A stretch of DNA of 27,210 nucleotides from assembly GCA_038093515.1 (NCBI GenBank), contig JBBPSI010000293.1:1-27210 (forward strand), in the 5' to 3' direction. Under the pieces are notes generated by a model, which did not search any database, was not told the DNA's origin, and saw only the letters and a list, made by a program, of their open reading frames with translations. Of the stretch, positions 9,279 through 17,668 are shown in pieces (the stretch's first letter is position 1; each line of letters begins with the position of its first letter). The DNA comes from Butyriboletus loyo (lineage: Eukaryota; Basidiomycota; Agaricomycetes; Boletales; Boletaceae). Both the position numbers and the translations under genes were made by a program.

Positions 9279-10538
9279 ATGGCCATTCCTCCCGCTGAGA
9301 ACAATGCTGCTGAAAATAATGAAAACCTTCCTCTTCCTCCCCAACCTCCTGTTCATTCATCTCGCCTCCCAGTGTCATCCCGCCGCGTCCTCTACGCCGC
9401 CGTCCTAGAAAACCCAGTCGCCACGTATGCGCTTGAACAGCGCATGGACTTTACCGGGGACTATGTCCTCCGAACACTCGCTTCTCTTTATCGCTCCTAT
9501 GCCCTCGCCCGAACCGTCCATACCCGTCTGTGCCCAGACAACCAACCACCCGTTTATGCCGCCACCCTCGAGTCTTCCTTGATGGAAGCTCGAGGGTATA
9601 CGTTGGACATCCTCCACGCCGAAGGGTTCGGCTACGTCGTCGATCAACTCTTGCCAGGTATTCTGGCCCCTGTCCTCAGACCCATCCTCATCACGCTTGC
9701 TCCTAGGGAGCGGCAATTCTACCTTCACTCCGCCGACCGCATCGGCTACCTCCGCCCCATGGCTCGCGGCCCCAATCCAATGCCTCGTCCTCCCCCGGCA
9801 AGATCTCCTTCGCCACTACCTGTACCAGCGCCATCCACCCAGGAGTCTCCCGCAACCACGTTGGTAGCGGATTCGTCTCGTGAGACAACAGGAGAGTCCC
9901 TGGAGTCCTTTCGGACCGACGTCGACGAGCCCCAGGTCGCTCGTCGACACTCCCCCCTACCACCTCGCACTGTGCGTCGCCAACCTCGCCAGGCGTTACT
10001 CCAGGCCGGAGCTATCCCCGGGTCCGTCACCCTTACCGCTGCAGGACGAAGAATTGCCAACAGAGCCGTCCGCTCCGTCACCCCCCAGCTGTCCACTCGA
10101 CGAGGAACCCCAGCCATTCAACTCATCCCCCATGCCACCACCCCCGCCGCCACAGCTGGTGGTTCTAATGACTCTTCGTATGGACCCCCGCCTCCCTACC
10201 TCCCCGGTCGGGGCACTCGTAATTCCCCTATCGTCATTGACGACCGATCCCCTGGTCCCAGCCCAGGCCCTGCTCGACCTCGCCTCGTCCGCCCGCAGCT
10301 CTGCTTCGAGTGTGGGACTGTCGGCCACTTCCGCAGGGAGTGCCCTAACTACACCTGCCCCTTCTGCCACCGGATCGCCCCTGGTCATATACAGGAGTTT
10401 TGTCCAGAGCGTGTCTGCAGCCTATGCGGAGCCATTGGCCATATCGTCGCCAACTGCACATTCCGGGACGACGCGTGGGCGGACTTACCTGTCGACGACC
10501 CTTACGACTACGACTTCAACGAGGGAGCGTCTCAATGA
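9279..10538 (+). CDS. Third ORF of the chromovirus, triple zinc-knuckle protein
   Basis: It is a 419-aa protein from the ATG at 9279, 10 bp after Pol; no earlier in-frame ATG lies past the Pol stop. Residues 1-175 are a predicted folded part without a recognised domain (MAIPPAENN..., then LYAAVLENPVATYALEQRMD). Residues about 175-335 are rich in Pro, Ser and Arg and probably disordered. The tail has three knuckles: CFECGTVGHFRREC (342-355, CX2CX4HX4C), CPFCHRIAPGHIQEFC (360-375, CX2CX6HX4C variant) and CSLCGAIGHIVANC (380-393, CX2CX4HX4C). An acidic end follows. Knuckles of this type bind nucleic acid in Gag nucleocapsid, so a packaging or chaperone role is plausible but inferred. It is intact and lies 51 bp before the 3' LTR. 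How it would be translated is unclear. Confidence 0.8.
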   Translation: MAIPPAENNAAENNENLPLPPQPPVHSSRLPVSSRRVLYAAVLENPVATYALEQRMDFTGDYVLRTLASLYRSYALARTVHTRLCPDNQPPVYAATLESSLMEARGYTLDILHAEGFGYVVDQLLPGILAPVLRPILITLAPRERQFYLHSADRIGYLRPMARGPNPMPRPPPARSPSPLPVPAPSTQESPATTLVADSSRETTGESLESFRTDVDEPQVARRHSPLPPRTVRRQPRQALLQAGAIPGSVTLTAAGRRIANRAVRSVTPQLSTRRGTPAIQLIPHATTPAATAGGSNDSSYGPPPPYLPGRGTRNSPIVIDDRSPGPSPGPARPRLVRPQLCFECGTVGHFRRECPNYTCPFCHRIAPGHIQEFCPERVCSLCGAIGHIVANCTFRDDAWADLPVDDPYDYDFNEGASQ

Positions 10539-10576
10539 GGGGAGTTTTCAAGTTGTGGAGTCGGAGTCTCCACCAT

Positions 10577-10589
10577 GGGAAGGGGGTAA
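10577..10589 (+). promoter_or_regulatory. Polypurine tract
   Basis: GGGAAGGGGGTAA directly precedes the 3' LTR at 10590. This is the position and composition expected of the plus-strand primer for reverse transcription. Confidence 0.8.
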
Positions 10590-11016
10590 TGTTACGGTAG
10601 TGGTATACTTTTTCCATCCACTACCACTTGGACTACTTCATTCGCCTAGCTTACAGCTAGTTCCCTTTGAACGGTACCAACCGTTCTAGCTTAGTCATCA
10701 CTTCCCGCGCACGGACGCACTTTCCTTCATACTCCAGAACGTTCTAGAGTATCTCTTCCCCGTTTGTACTTTCCCTTCTCGCGGCTCGATTAGGGACATG
10801 GTCTGTGCGCAGACCCCAGTAGTATAAAGACCCAGCCTTTATACCATGTACAGTATCTAGTTCTACACAGTAACCTGCTAGCAATTAGTTTCACTCCAGA
10901 CTCTTAGTGTGCGCACTAAGACATAGTCTGAGACCCAGCTCAGAAACGCTTCACGAGTCTCGAGGCCACTCCAGAGTGCCTCCTCGCTGTTCTAGTTGTT
11001 AGCGCCCAGCGTAACA
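10590..11016 (+). repeat. 3' LTR of the chromovirus
   Basis: It is 427 bp, the partner of 4312-4738, and keeps more CpG sites. Its GGTCTGTGC box is at 10800-10808 and TATAAAG at 10823-10829. It is followed by the TSD TTCTG. Confidence 0.95.
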
Positions 11017-11096
11017 TTCTGCAGAGCAAGTGTTGGCAAGATGTTGAGTGGTGGCAACCAGACAAGATCGAGCAGGCTCTTATTGGCTCTATCAGC

Positions 11097-11918
11097 TGTT
11101 ACGCTGATAGCGCACAATAACTAGCAGCGAGCACTTGACTAGGGGCTCGAGCCTAATAAGGAAAGTGCCGACTCGCGTGAACGACGCTATCGGGTGTCTT
11201 GCAAAGCAAGTGTCGGCGAGATCTTGTGTGGTGGCGACCAGACGAGATCGAGCAGGCTCTTATCGGCTTTATCGGCAAGAGATGGTATAATGCTAGATTA
11301 CTATGCACTTGGTAGATGCGTAGAATTAGCTAAAGAACTCGTACTACTCTAAGTACGATCTTATATACTATGGGGTATCGTGCACAGACCGAGCTGTGCG
11401 TGGCAGCGAGGGCAAAGGGCTATGAGTCCGTCCGAGTCATAGCGGCGAAAGGGAGAAGCGGCAAAGTGCCGGTAACGAGGGAGCTATGCTCCGAGTAAGA
11501 TGGCGACATCGTCAGCGAATGAGAAGAGCAGAATGTGAAGTGACGATGTCCACGAGGTGAGCCCCACAGGGCGAAGGGTGCGCGAACGGCGGAGCCCTTG
11601 GATACGGGTCTCGACGCGAAGGTACTGACGCGTCGTAATCTAGTCACGTGCTAGTCACGTGATGAACCAAATGTCATTGGATAAAAGAAAGAGAGACGCG
11701 ACAGCTCAGCTGAAGGTCCGGCCCGACGGGGCGAGAAGACAGGGGCTATCTCGGTGCAACGGCACAGAGACTCGCAGGGGCAACCGGGGAAGTGGATAAC
11801 GTCCACTAGGCGACTGGGGAGCGGGCGATGGGCGGCATCGCGAGGCGGCGGGGGCGGCGGGAACGCGTAAGCGTGGGAAAACGAGTGGCGGGGTACGCTT
11901 AGGGGTAAAACTGTAACA
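11097..11918 (-). mobile_element. Solo LTR, family B (822 bp), inside the old LTR-B
   Basis: The ends are TGTTACGCTGATAGC...AAAACTGTAACA, with the perfect TSD TCAGC at 11092-11096 and 11919-11923. It inserted into the older copy of its own family (4209-15121) in the same orientation. It is CpG-rich and close to the copies at 12105 and 13488. It has paired CACGTG boxes at about 11645-11662. Confidence 0.93.
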
Positions 11919-12010
11919 TCAGCAGAGTGGGTATGATGCTAGATTGCTAGGCACTTGGTAGATGCATAGAATTAGCTAAAGAGTTCATACTAGTCTAAGT
12001 ACTGGGTATA

Positions 12011-12104
12011 TGTTACAGTTTTACCCCTATGCATACCCTGCCACTCGTTTTCCCATGCTCTCGCATCCCTGTCGCCCCCGCCATCCAACAATGCTGCCCA
12101 CCGC
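12011..12104 (+). repeat. LTR-B 5' fragment
   Basis: This is 94 bp beginning TGTTACAGTTTTACCCCTA, the inverse of the tail of the next copy (12829-12922). It is cut at 12104 by the copy starting at 12105. With that copy it forms a long inverted repeat. Confidence 0.8.
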
Positions 12105-12922
12105 TGTTACGCTGGTAGCACACAATAGCTAGCAAGCGAGCACTTATAGGGGCTCGAGCCTAATGAGGAAACTAGCCGACTCGCGTAGACGATGCTATCG
12201 GGTGTCTTGCAAAGCAAGTGTCGGCGAGATCTTGAGTGGTGGCGACCAGACGAGATCGAGCAGACTCTTATTTTATCGGCAAGAGAAGGGTATATTGCTA
12301 GATTACTATGCACTTGGTAGATGCGTAGAATTAGCTAAAGAGTCTGTACTTCTCTAAGTACTCGTATATATACTACTGGGTATCGTGCACAGACCGAGCT
12401 GTGCGTGGCAGCGAAGGGCAAAGGGCTATGAGTCTGTCCGAGTCATAGCGGCAAATGGAGAAGCGGCAAAGTGCCGGTAACGAGGGAGCGAAGCTCCGAG
12501 TAAGAAGGCGACATCGTCAACAAATAGGAAGAGCGGAAGGCGAAGTGACAATGTCCTCGAGGTGAGCCCCACAGGGCGAAGGGTGCGCGAACGGCAGAGC
12601 CCTTGGATACGGGTCTCGACGCGAAGGTACTGACGCGTCGTAATCTAGTCACGTGCTAGTCACGTGATGTAACAAATGTCATTGGTTAAAGAAATAGAGG
12701 ACGCGACAGCTCAGCTGTGGGTCCGGCCCGACGGGGCGACGAGACAGGGGCTATCTCAGTGTAGCGACACTGAGACTTGCGGAACGACCGGGGAAGTGGA
12801 TAACGTCCACTAGGCGACTAGGGAGCGGGCGATGGGCGGCATCGCAAGACGGCGGGGGCGGCGGGGACGCGTGAGCGTGGGAAAACGAGTGGCGGGGTAC
12901 ACTTAGGGGTAAAACTGTAACA
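12105..12922 (-). mobile_element. LTR of family B (818 bp), flanks unmatched
   Basis: It is a full-length LTR from TGTTACGCTGG to CTGTAACA. Unlike the other family B copies its flanks differ (ACCGC on the left, GAAAC on the right), so a rearrangement joined it to repeat E. Repeat E has lost its first four bases TGTT here. Confidence 0.85.
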
Positions 12923-13375
12923 GAAACAGTAGTGTTCTATTTCTATATTTCACTTACAGCCACTACGTTTCTAGACTGGTCTATATGACATCATTGTCTA
13001 GACCTAGTCACGCTTATTACATTACAAATAGCTCTTATTATGCTATTGGACGATATGCTTAGTCTTATCTCTTATCTCTATCATATCGTCATGTATTTCA
13101 TACTATACCTTATAAAGGTACTATACAGAACATAAGTACAAACACTCATGTACTGTATATAAGACAGCCCTTATGGCTTGTCGCTTTTCTCTAGATCTTT
13201 CAGTTCTATCATCACTACTGCAATATCTCTAAGTTGAGCCTTGCTCCTTATACTCTGTTTGCGATACTCTCACTCTCATATTATCAGTGAGTCTTTCCAC
13301 TGATAGGTTTACCCTTGCATCCTTCGTTGCCCTCGGTGCACCTGCTCGGACTTTACCAATTCCGAAACCAACAGT
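12923..13375 (+). repeat. Repeat E, best copy
   Basis: It starts GAAACAGTAGTG; the copy at 26165 starts TGTTGAAACAG. It carries 'ctgtatataagacagccctt' with a TATA at about 13156 and runs into LTR-C sequence at about 13376. There is no coding capacity. It may be an LTR; its right end is unresolved. Confidence 0.6.
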
Positions 13376-14668
13376 CTCCACAAGCAGTTCTGCAACTGTT
13401 TCAGTACTACACAAAGTACTGGCAAGTGTGAACAAGGAGCTTCAAGCTTAATCCTCAACTGTTTCCAGTGAATAGACAAGTGGTTAATGTTACGCTGATA
13501 GCGCACAATAACTAGCAGCGAGCACTTGACTAGGGGCTCGAGCCTAATAAGGAAATGGCCGACTCGCGTGAACGACGCTATCGGGTGTCTTGCAAAGCAA
13601 GTGTCGGCGAGATCTTGTGTGGTGGCGACCAGACGAGATCGAGCAGGCTCTTATCGGCTTTATCGGCAAGAGATGGGTATATTGCTAGATTACTATGCAC
13701 TTGGTAGATGCGTAGAATTAGCTAAAGAAATCGTACTACTCTAAGTACGAGCATATATACTGGAGGGTATCGTGCACAGACCGAGCTGTGCGTGGCAGCG
13801 AGGGTAAAGGGCTATGAGTCTGTCCGAGTCATAGCGGCGAAAGAAAGAAGCGGCAAAGTGCCGGTAACGAGGGAGCTATGCTCCGAGCAAGATGGCGACA
13901 TCGTCAGCGAATAGGAAGAGCTGAAGTCGAAGCGACGATGTCCATGAGGCGAGCCCCACAGGGCGAAGGGTGCGCGAACGGCGGAGCCCTTGGATACGGG
14001 TCTCGACGCGAAGGTACTGACGCGTCGTAATCTAGTCACGTGCTAGTCACGTGATGTAAGAAATGTCATTGGTCAAATAAGAAGGGACGCGACAGCTCAG
14101 CTGAAGGTCCGGCCCGACGGGGCGAGAAGACAGGGGCTATCTCGGTGCAACGGCACAGAGACTCGCAGGGGCAACCGGGGAAGTGGATAACGTCCACTAG
14201 GCGACTAAGGAGCGGGCGATGGGCGGCATCGCAAGACGGCGGGGGCGGCGGGGACGCGTGAGCGTGGGAAAACGAGTGGCGGGGTACGCTTAGGGGTAAA
14301 ACTGTAACAGTTAAAGCTAGGGAATCCTAGCCCAAATCACCAGCCTTTTATATTACAAGGGAATGCACACAGACCAAGCAGTGTGTGAGACTAATTACTA
14401 TACATGTACATATGAGAAGAAGTACAGGGTTGACGGAGATTAAATAGAAGTTGATGGCAATCAAAAAGAAGAGAAGTAAACAGAGATTAAATACATGAGG
14501 CATGACATCATAGAGTCTGGGCCAGTCTGGACCATGACATCATATGCTTAGTCAGCCTATGGTCACATGTATAATCCCATGATCACGTGCATTGAGTCAC
14601 ATGACCTTTGAAAGAGAAATGATGAAGTCTGAACGCAAAAATCTGTTATAAGAGATACAATTATAACA
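13376..14668 (-). mobile_element. LTR family C, split by a family B LTR
   Basis: Two parts, 13376-13487 and 14315-14668, are collinear with the intact LTR-C at 2666-3176, and the right end is ATTATAACA at 14668. It is interrupted by the LTR-B 13488-14309. Its 3' tip (TGTTATG or TGTTGCG in reverse) is missing and fuses to repeat E. Confidence 0.8.
13488..14309 (-). mobile_element. Solo LTR, family B (822 bp), inside LTR-C
   Basis: The TSD GTTAA at 13483-13487 and 14310-14314 is perfect. It is CpG-rich. The GCACAGACC box is at 13774-13782 next to 'catatatac', and the paired CACGTG boxes are at 14037-14042 and 14048-14053. Confidence 0.95.
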
Positions 14669-15275
14669 AAGTGCTGGTGATGAGGGAGCAAAGCCCCAAA
14701 CAAGATGGCGACATCACCAGCAAATAGGACAAGCTGAACAAGAAGTGGCAATGTCCAGGCTGTGGGACCCACAGGGCAAAGGGAACACAAGTAGTGGAGA
14801 CCTTGGATATGGGTCTCAGCGCACTAGTCAAGACATGTTGTAATCTAGTCACATGCTTGTCACATGATGTATCAAATGTCATTGGTCAAGAAAGAAGAGA
14901 CATGACAGCTCAGCTGAAGGTCTGGCCCAACAGGGTGAAAGACAGGGGCTTGTTTCAGTATCTCAGTACTGAGACATCTAGGAGTGACTGGGAGAGTGGA
15001 TGACTGTTCACTGGCAACTGGGGAGTGGGTGGTACACTGTATCATGGGAACAGTGGGGTGGCAGGATGTGAGAGCATGGGAAAACAAGTGGCAGAGTACA
15101 CTTAGGGATAAAACTGTAACAATGGCCACAACATGTGACCCAGGGACCTATTTGTAGCCAGGGGGCAGTGCTACCACCCATCTCACCAATGCTAGGTGGA
15201 ATTCTGATGATATCAGGTACTACATAATGTCTAGTGCAAAACAGTGAAACATTGAAAGGGTTTATTCACTCACTG

Positions 15276-15381
15276 TATGTGTGGAAAATGAAGGGACAAG
15301 GGCTAATTGCTAGAGAGGTCAAAGGTACAGTCAAGTTTGGAGGAGGTTCACTAATGGTGTGGGGGTGTATTAGGTGGAATG
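15276..15381 (+). pseudogene. Tc1-A transposase, piece 3
   Basis: It continues SDGQE from 2230 as YVWKMKGQGLIAREVKGTVK and FGGGSLMVWGCIRWN, the middle of the catalytic domain. It is cut at 15382 by a solo LTR-A. Confidence 0.85.
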
Positions 15382-15808
15382 TGTTACGCTGGGCACTAAC
15401 AACTAGAACTCTGAGGCGGCACTCTGGAGTAGCCGCAGGACTCATGAAGTGTTTCTGAGCTAGGTCTCAGACTATGCCTTAGTGCGCACACTAAGAGTCT
15501 GGAATGGAAACTAATTGCTAGCAGTGAACTGCGTAGAACTAGATACTGTACTGTGTTGTAATGACTGGTTTATATAGTACTGGGGTCTGCGCACAGACCA
15601 TGTCCCTAATTGAGTCGCGAGAGACAAAAGGCAAATGTGGAAGGAATACTCTAGAAGCTTCCAGAGTATGAGAGAAACAGTGTCCGTGCGCAAGAAATGA
15701 TGACTAAGCTAGAATGGTTCATACCATTCAAAAGGCACTAGCAAAAGGCTAGGCGAATGAAGTAGTCCAAGCGGTAGAGGGAGGAAAAAGTATACTACTA
15801 CCGTAACA
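15382..15808 (-). mobile_element. Solo LTR, family A (427 bp), inside Tc1-A
   Basis: It runs from TGTTACGCTGGGCAC to CTACCGTAACA, with the perfect TSD GAATG at 15377-15381 and 15809-15813. It has exactly the length of the chromovirus LTRs but more CpG losses, so it is an earlier insertion. Confidence 0.95.
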
Positions 15809-16226
15809 GAATGGTGTGGATTTTGAGGGAAGGATAGATGCTGAACAATAGGCCATTTTGGAGCAAGGATTGCTTCAAAACATGGAGGAATCTGGAATTC
15901 CAGAAGATGATATTATATTTCAACAAGATAATGACCCCAAGCATACCTCTAGAAGAGCCCAAGGATGGTTTGAGGAGCAGGGAATCAAGCTTCTGGATTG
16001 GCCTGCACAATCTCCAGACCTCAACCATATTGAACACACTTGGAATCACCTCAAAAGATGTCTCTCAGCTTATAATAGTGCTTCTGCAGGAGTTCATCAA
16101 TTATGGGAAAGGGTGGTGGTAGAGTGGGGGAATATGTCTGTGGAACAGTGTCAAAAATGGATAGAAAGCATGCCTAGAAGAGTTGAAGCAGTTATCAAGG
16201 CCAAGGGAGCTCATACCAAATACTAG
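15809..16226 (+). pseudogene. Tc1-A transposase, piece 4 (second D and E)
   Basis: The frame resumes GVDFEGRIDAEQ, then a stop (15849-15851), then AILEQGLLQNMEESGIPEDD and QQDNDPKHTS (second Asp). NHIEHTWNHLK follows with the catalytic Glu, 34 residues after the Asp (DD34E). It ends KGAHTKY at 16226, the natural C terminus of this family. Confidence 0.88.
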
Positions 16227-16245
16227 ATAGTTGGATTTTTGTAAA

Positions 16246-17168
16246 GTCAAAAAACTGTCTGCATGACCTGTCATTTTAAAATAGCTGACATTCCATCAAA
16301 CCTTATCCAAATTACATGATTGCTGGGCCAATAGAAGGTCAAGAGCAGTAAATGATGCTTGACAGGACTGAGAGTGAAGAACCCTGTTACAGGAAGAACT
16401 CAATCCAATCAATAATAAAGAAATAAAGAAAAGGGTGCAATATAATCAACCCCAAAGGGAAGTAGAGAGGGAAAAAAGAGAGGATCACCAGGGAAGGTTG
16501 TTTCCACTGATGTCTATACAGAAAACCTGTAATTCTGGACTTCCTCCACTGCAGAATGGACTGGAGAGGACACAGAAATGTGAGAAGATGGATGGAATCC
16601 ATTGGCTATAGCTTGAAGATTGAGGGACAAAAACAGAGGGTCACTAGATGATCACACTGAGAAGCAGGAGAGTTGAAAAGTGGTATTTTAGGTTGTAGTT
16701 ACAACCTTTTTATAGTCTGGGCATTTTCCAAGACTTGAAACACTAAGGATAAGTGAAAACCAAGTAGAAACATCAAGGAAATCATTAATAGAATGTACAT
16801 AAGCATGTCAGGTGTCATAAAAGTCAATCAGATATAATAAGTATGAGATCAAATAGGAAAAACCTACTAGTGAATACTTTCTGGACACACAGAACTTCAA
16901 CACAGAACCTTGATGACCATGGAAATGTCAGAAGAATTTGACCAGGAAGATGGAAGGAAGTGAGGAATGTTGTAAAGTGATTGTTTGTGATGAATATGGG
17001 TACTGAATTACCTAAAAGAGGAGTAACTGCAACCTAGAGAATATGTGTTCTCTACAGTGGGTATCTTATTTCATACACCCACTGCCTAGGGTTAGAATCA
17101 GGGATTATTGCATTGAGTGATATTTAATGTAAAACATGCAAACATGCAGACAGTTTTTTGAGTCACTA
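16246..17168 (-). repeat. Tc1-A right terminal inverted repeat, interrupted
   Basis: The inner edge is gtcaaaaaactgtctgcatg (16245-16264), and the outer tip ends at 17168 next to TA. It matches 571-770 in reverse except for the repeat D insertion at about 16332-17057. Confidence 0.78.
16332..17057 (-). mobile_element. Repeat D, copy 1 (LTR-like)
   Basis: This AT-rich repeat of about 700 bp is shared with 17171-17668 (inverted) and 25028-25701. From 16385 it reads TGTTACAGGAAG... to ...TTCTCTACA at 17056, that is TG to CA, and it has a reversed TATA ('ctttttatag', about 16709). It may be a solo LTR of a fourth family, but no TSD is visible. The palindrome AGAGAATATGTGTTCTCT marks its right end. 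The open frames in it are not supported as genes. Confidence 0.55.
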
Positions 17169-17170
17169 TA

Positions 17171-17668
17171 TGTATATCATATCTAGTCACTATCTGCACA
17201 GTACTGAGTCTATACTTCCACAAATTCTGTCAATGATTTCCTTGATGTTTCTACTTGGTTTTCACTTATCTTTAGTGTTTCAAGTCTTGGCAAATGCCTA
17301 GACTATAAAATGGTTGCAACTACAATCTAAACTACCACTTTTCAACTCTCCTGATTCTCTGTGTGATCATCTAGTCACCCTCTGTCTTGTTCTATGATCT
17401 TCAAGCTTAGCTAATGTGTTCCACCTATCCTCTTGCATTTCCATGTCCTCTCCAGTCCATTCCACAGTGGAGGAAGTCCAGAATTGCAGGTTTCTGTTTA
17501 GACATCAGTGGAAACAACCTTCCCTGGTGATCCTCTCTTTTTTTCCTCTCTACTTTCCTTTGGGGTCAATCATATCACACCCTTTTCTTAATTTCTTTGC
17601 TATTAATTGGATTTAGTTCTTGCTGTAGCAGGGTTCTTCACTCTCAGTCCTGTCTTGCATCATTCAGC
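17171..17668 (+). repeat. Repeat D, copy 2, inverted and decayed
   Basis: This is the reverse of 16345-16900, with shared stretches 'ttccttgatgtttctacttg' (17236-17255) and 'ggagaggac' in reverse. With copy 1 it forms an imperfect inverted repeat around the right tip of Tc1-A. The first 50 bp align only weakly. Confidence 0.6.

Larger units (their letters stand above)
4312..11016 (+). mobile_element. Ty3/Gypsy chromovirus, family A, nearly complete
   Basis: Two 427-bp LTRs (4312-4738, 10590-11016) begin TGTTACGG and end GCGTAACA. They are flanked by the perfect TSD TTCTG (4307-4311, 11017-11021). The order inside is truncated Gag, Pol with protease, RT, RNase H, integrase and chromodomain, then a third ORF with zinc knuckles, and a purine tract. 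Integrase after RT plus a chromodomain define a chromovirus. The LTRs differ at about seven sites, all transitions, so insertion is recent compared with the surroundings. A solo LTR of the same family interrupts Pol, Gag is 5'-deleted and no tRNA-type primer binding site (TGG...) follows the 5' LTR. Confidence 0.93.
4209..15121 (-). mobile_element. Old LTR of family B, host of the central nest
   Basis: The left end TGTTATGCTG is at 4209 and the right end CTGTAACA at 15121. The flanks ATGGC (4204-4208 and 15122-15126) are a perfect TSD. The LTR's own DNA is 4209-4311, 11022-11096, 11924-12010 and 14669-15121, all collinear with intact family B copies. About 120 bp in the middle, including the promoter region, is missing where the 12011-14668 compound lies. 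Nearly every CpG of the young copies is TpG or CpA here, for example TGTTACGC to TGTTATGC and CACGTG to CACATG, so it is much older. Confidence 0.85.
2233..15275 (-). mobile_element. Tc1/mariner element Tc1-B, opened by nested insertions
   Basis: The tips are CAGTGAGTGAATAAACCC at 2233 and its reverse complement ending at 15275, both flanked by TA (2231-2232, 15276-15277). Removing it restores the Tc1-A reading frame, with GAG-TA joined to T-GTG-TGG. Its own DNA is 2233-2665, 3182-4208 and 15127-15275. Inside lie a solo LTR-C and an old LTR-B that holds the chromovirus. It has a single transposase pseudogene on the minus strand. Confidence 0.88.
571..17168 (+). mobile_element. Tc1/mariner element Tc1-A, opened by nested insertions
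   Basis: The left tip CAGTGGCTCAAAAAACTGTC at 571 is matched in reverse by the right tip ending at 17168 (rc TAGTGACTCAAAAAACTGTC). TA lies outside both tips (569-570 and 17169-17170). The element's own DNA is 571-1079, 1908-2232, 15278-15381, 15814-16331 and about 17058-17168; everything else is later insertion. Once these are removed, its size would be about 1.6 kb, normal for Tc1/mariner. It encodes one transposase on the plus strand, now broken by insertions, a frameshift and a stop. Confidence 0.85.

Noticed and set aside
9880..10689. 269-aa ORF overlapping the zinc-knuckle ORF
   Set aside because: It has biased Pro/Ser composition, runs into the 3' LTR and lacks motifs; the overlapping frame has three knuckles.
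11097..14309. A full-length family B retrotransposon between LTRs at 11097 and 13488
   Set aside because: Each LTR has its own TSD and there is no Gag or Pol between them.
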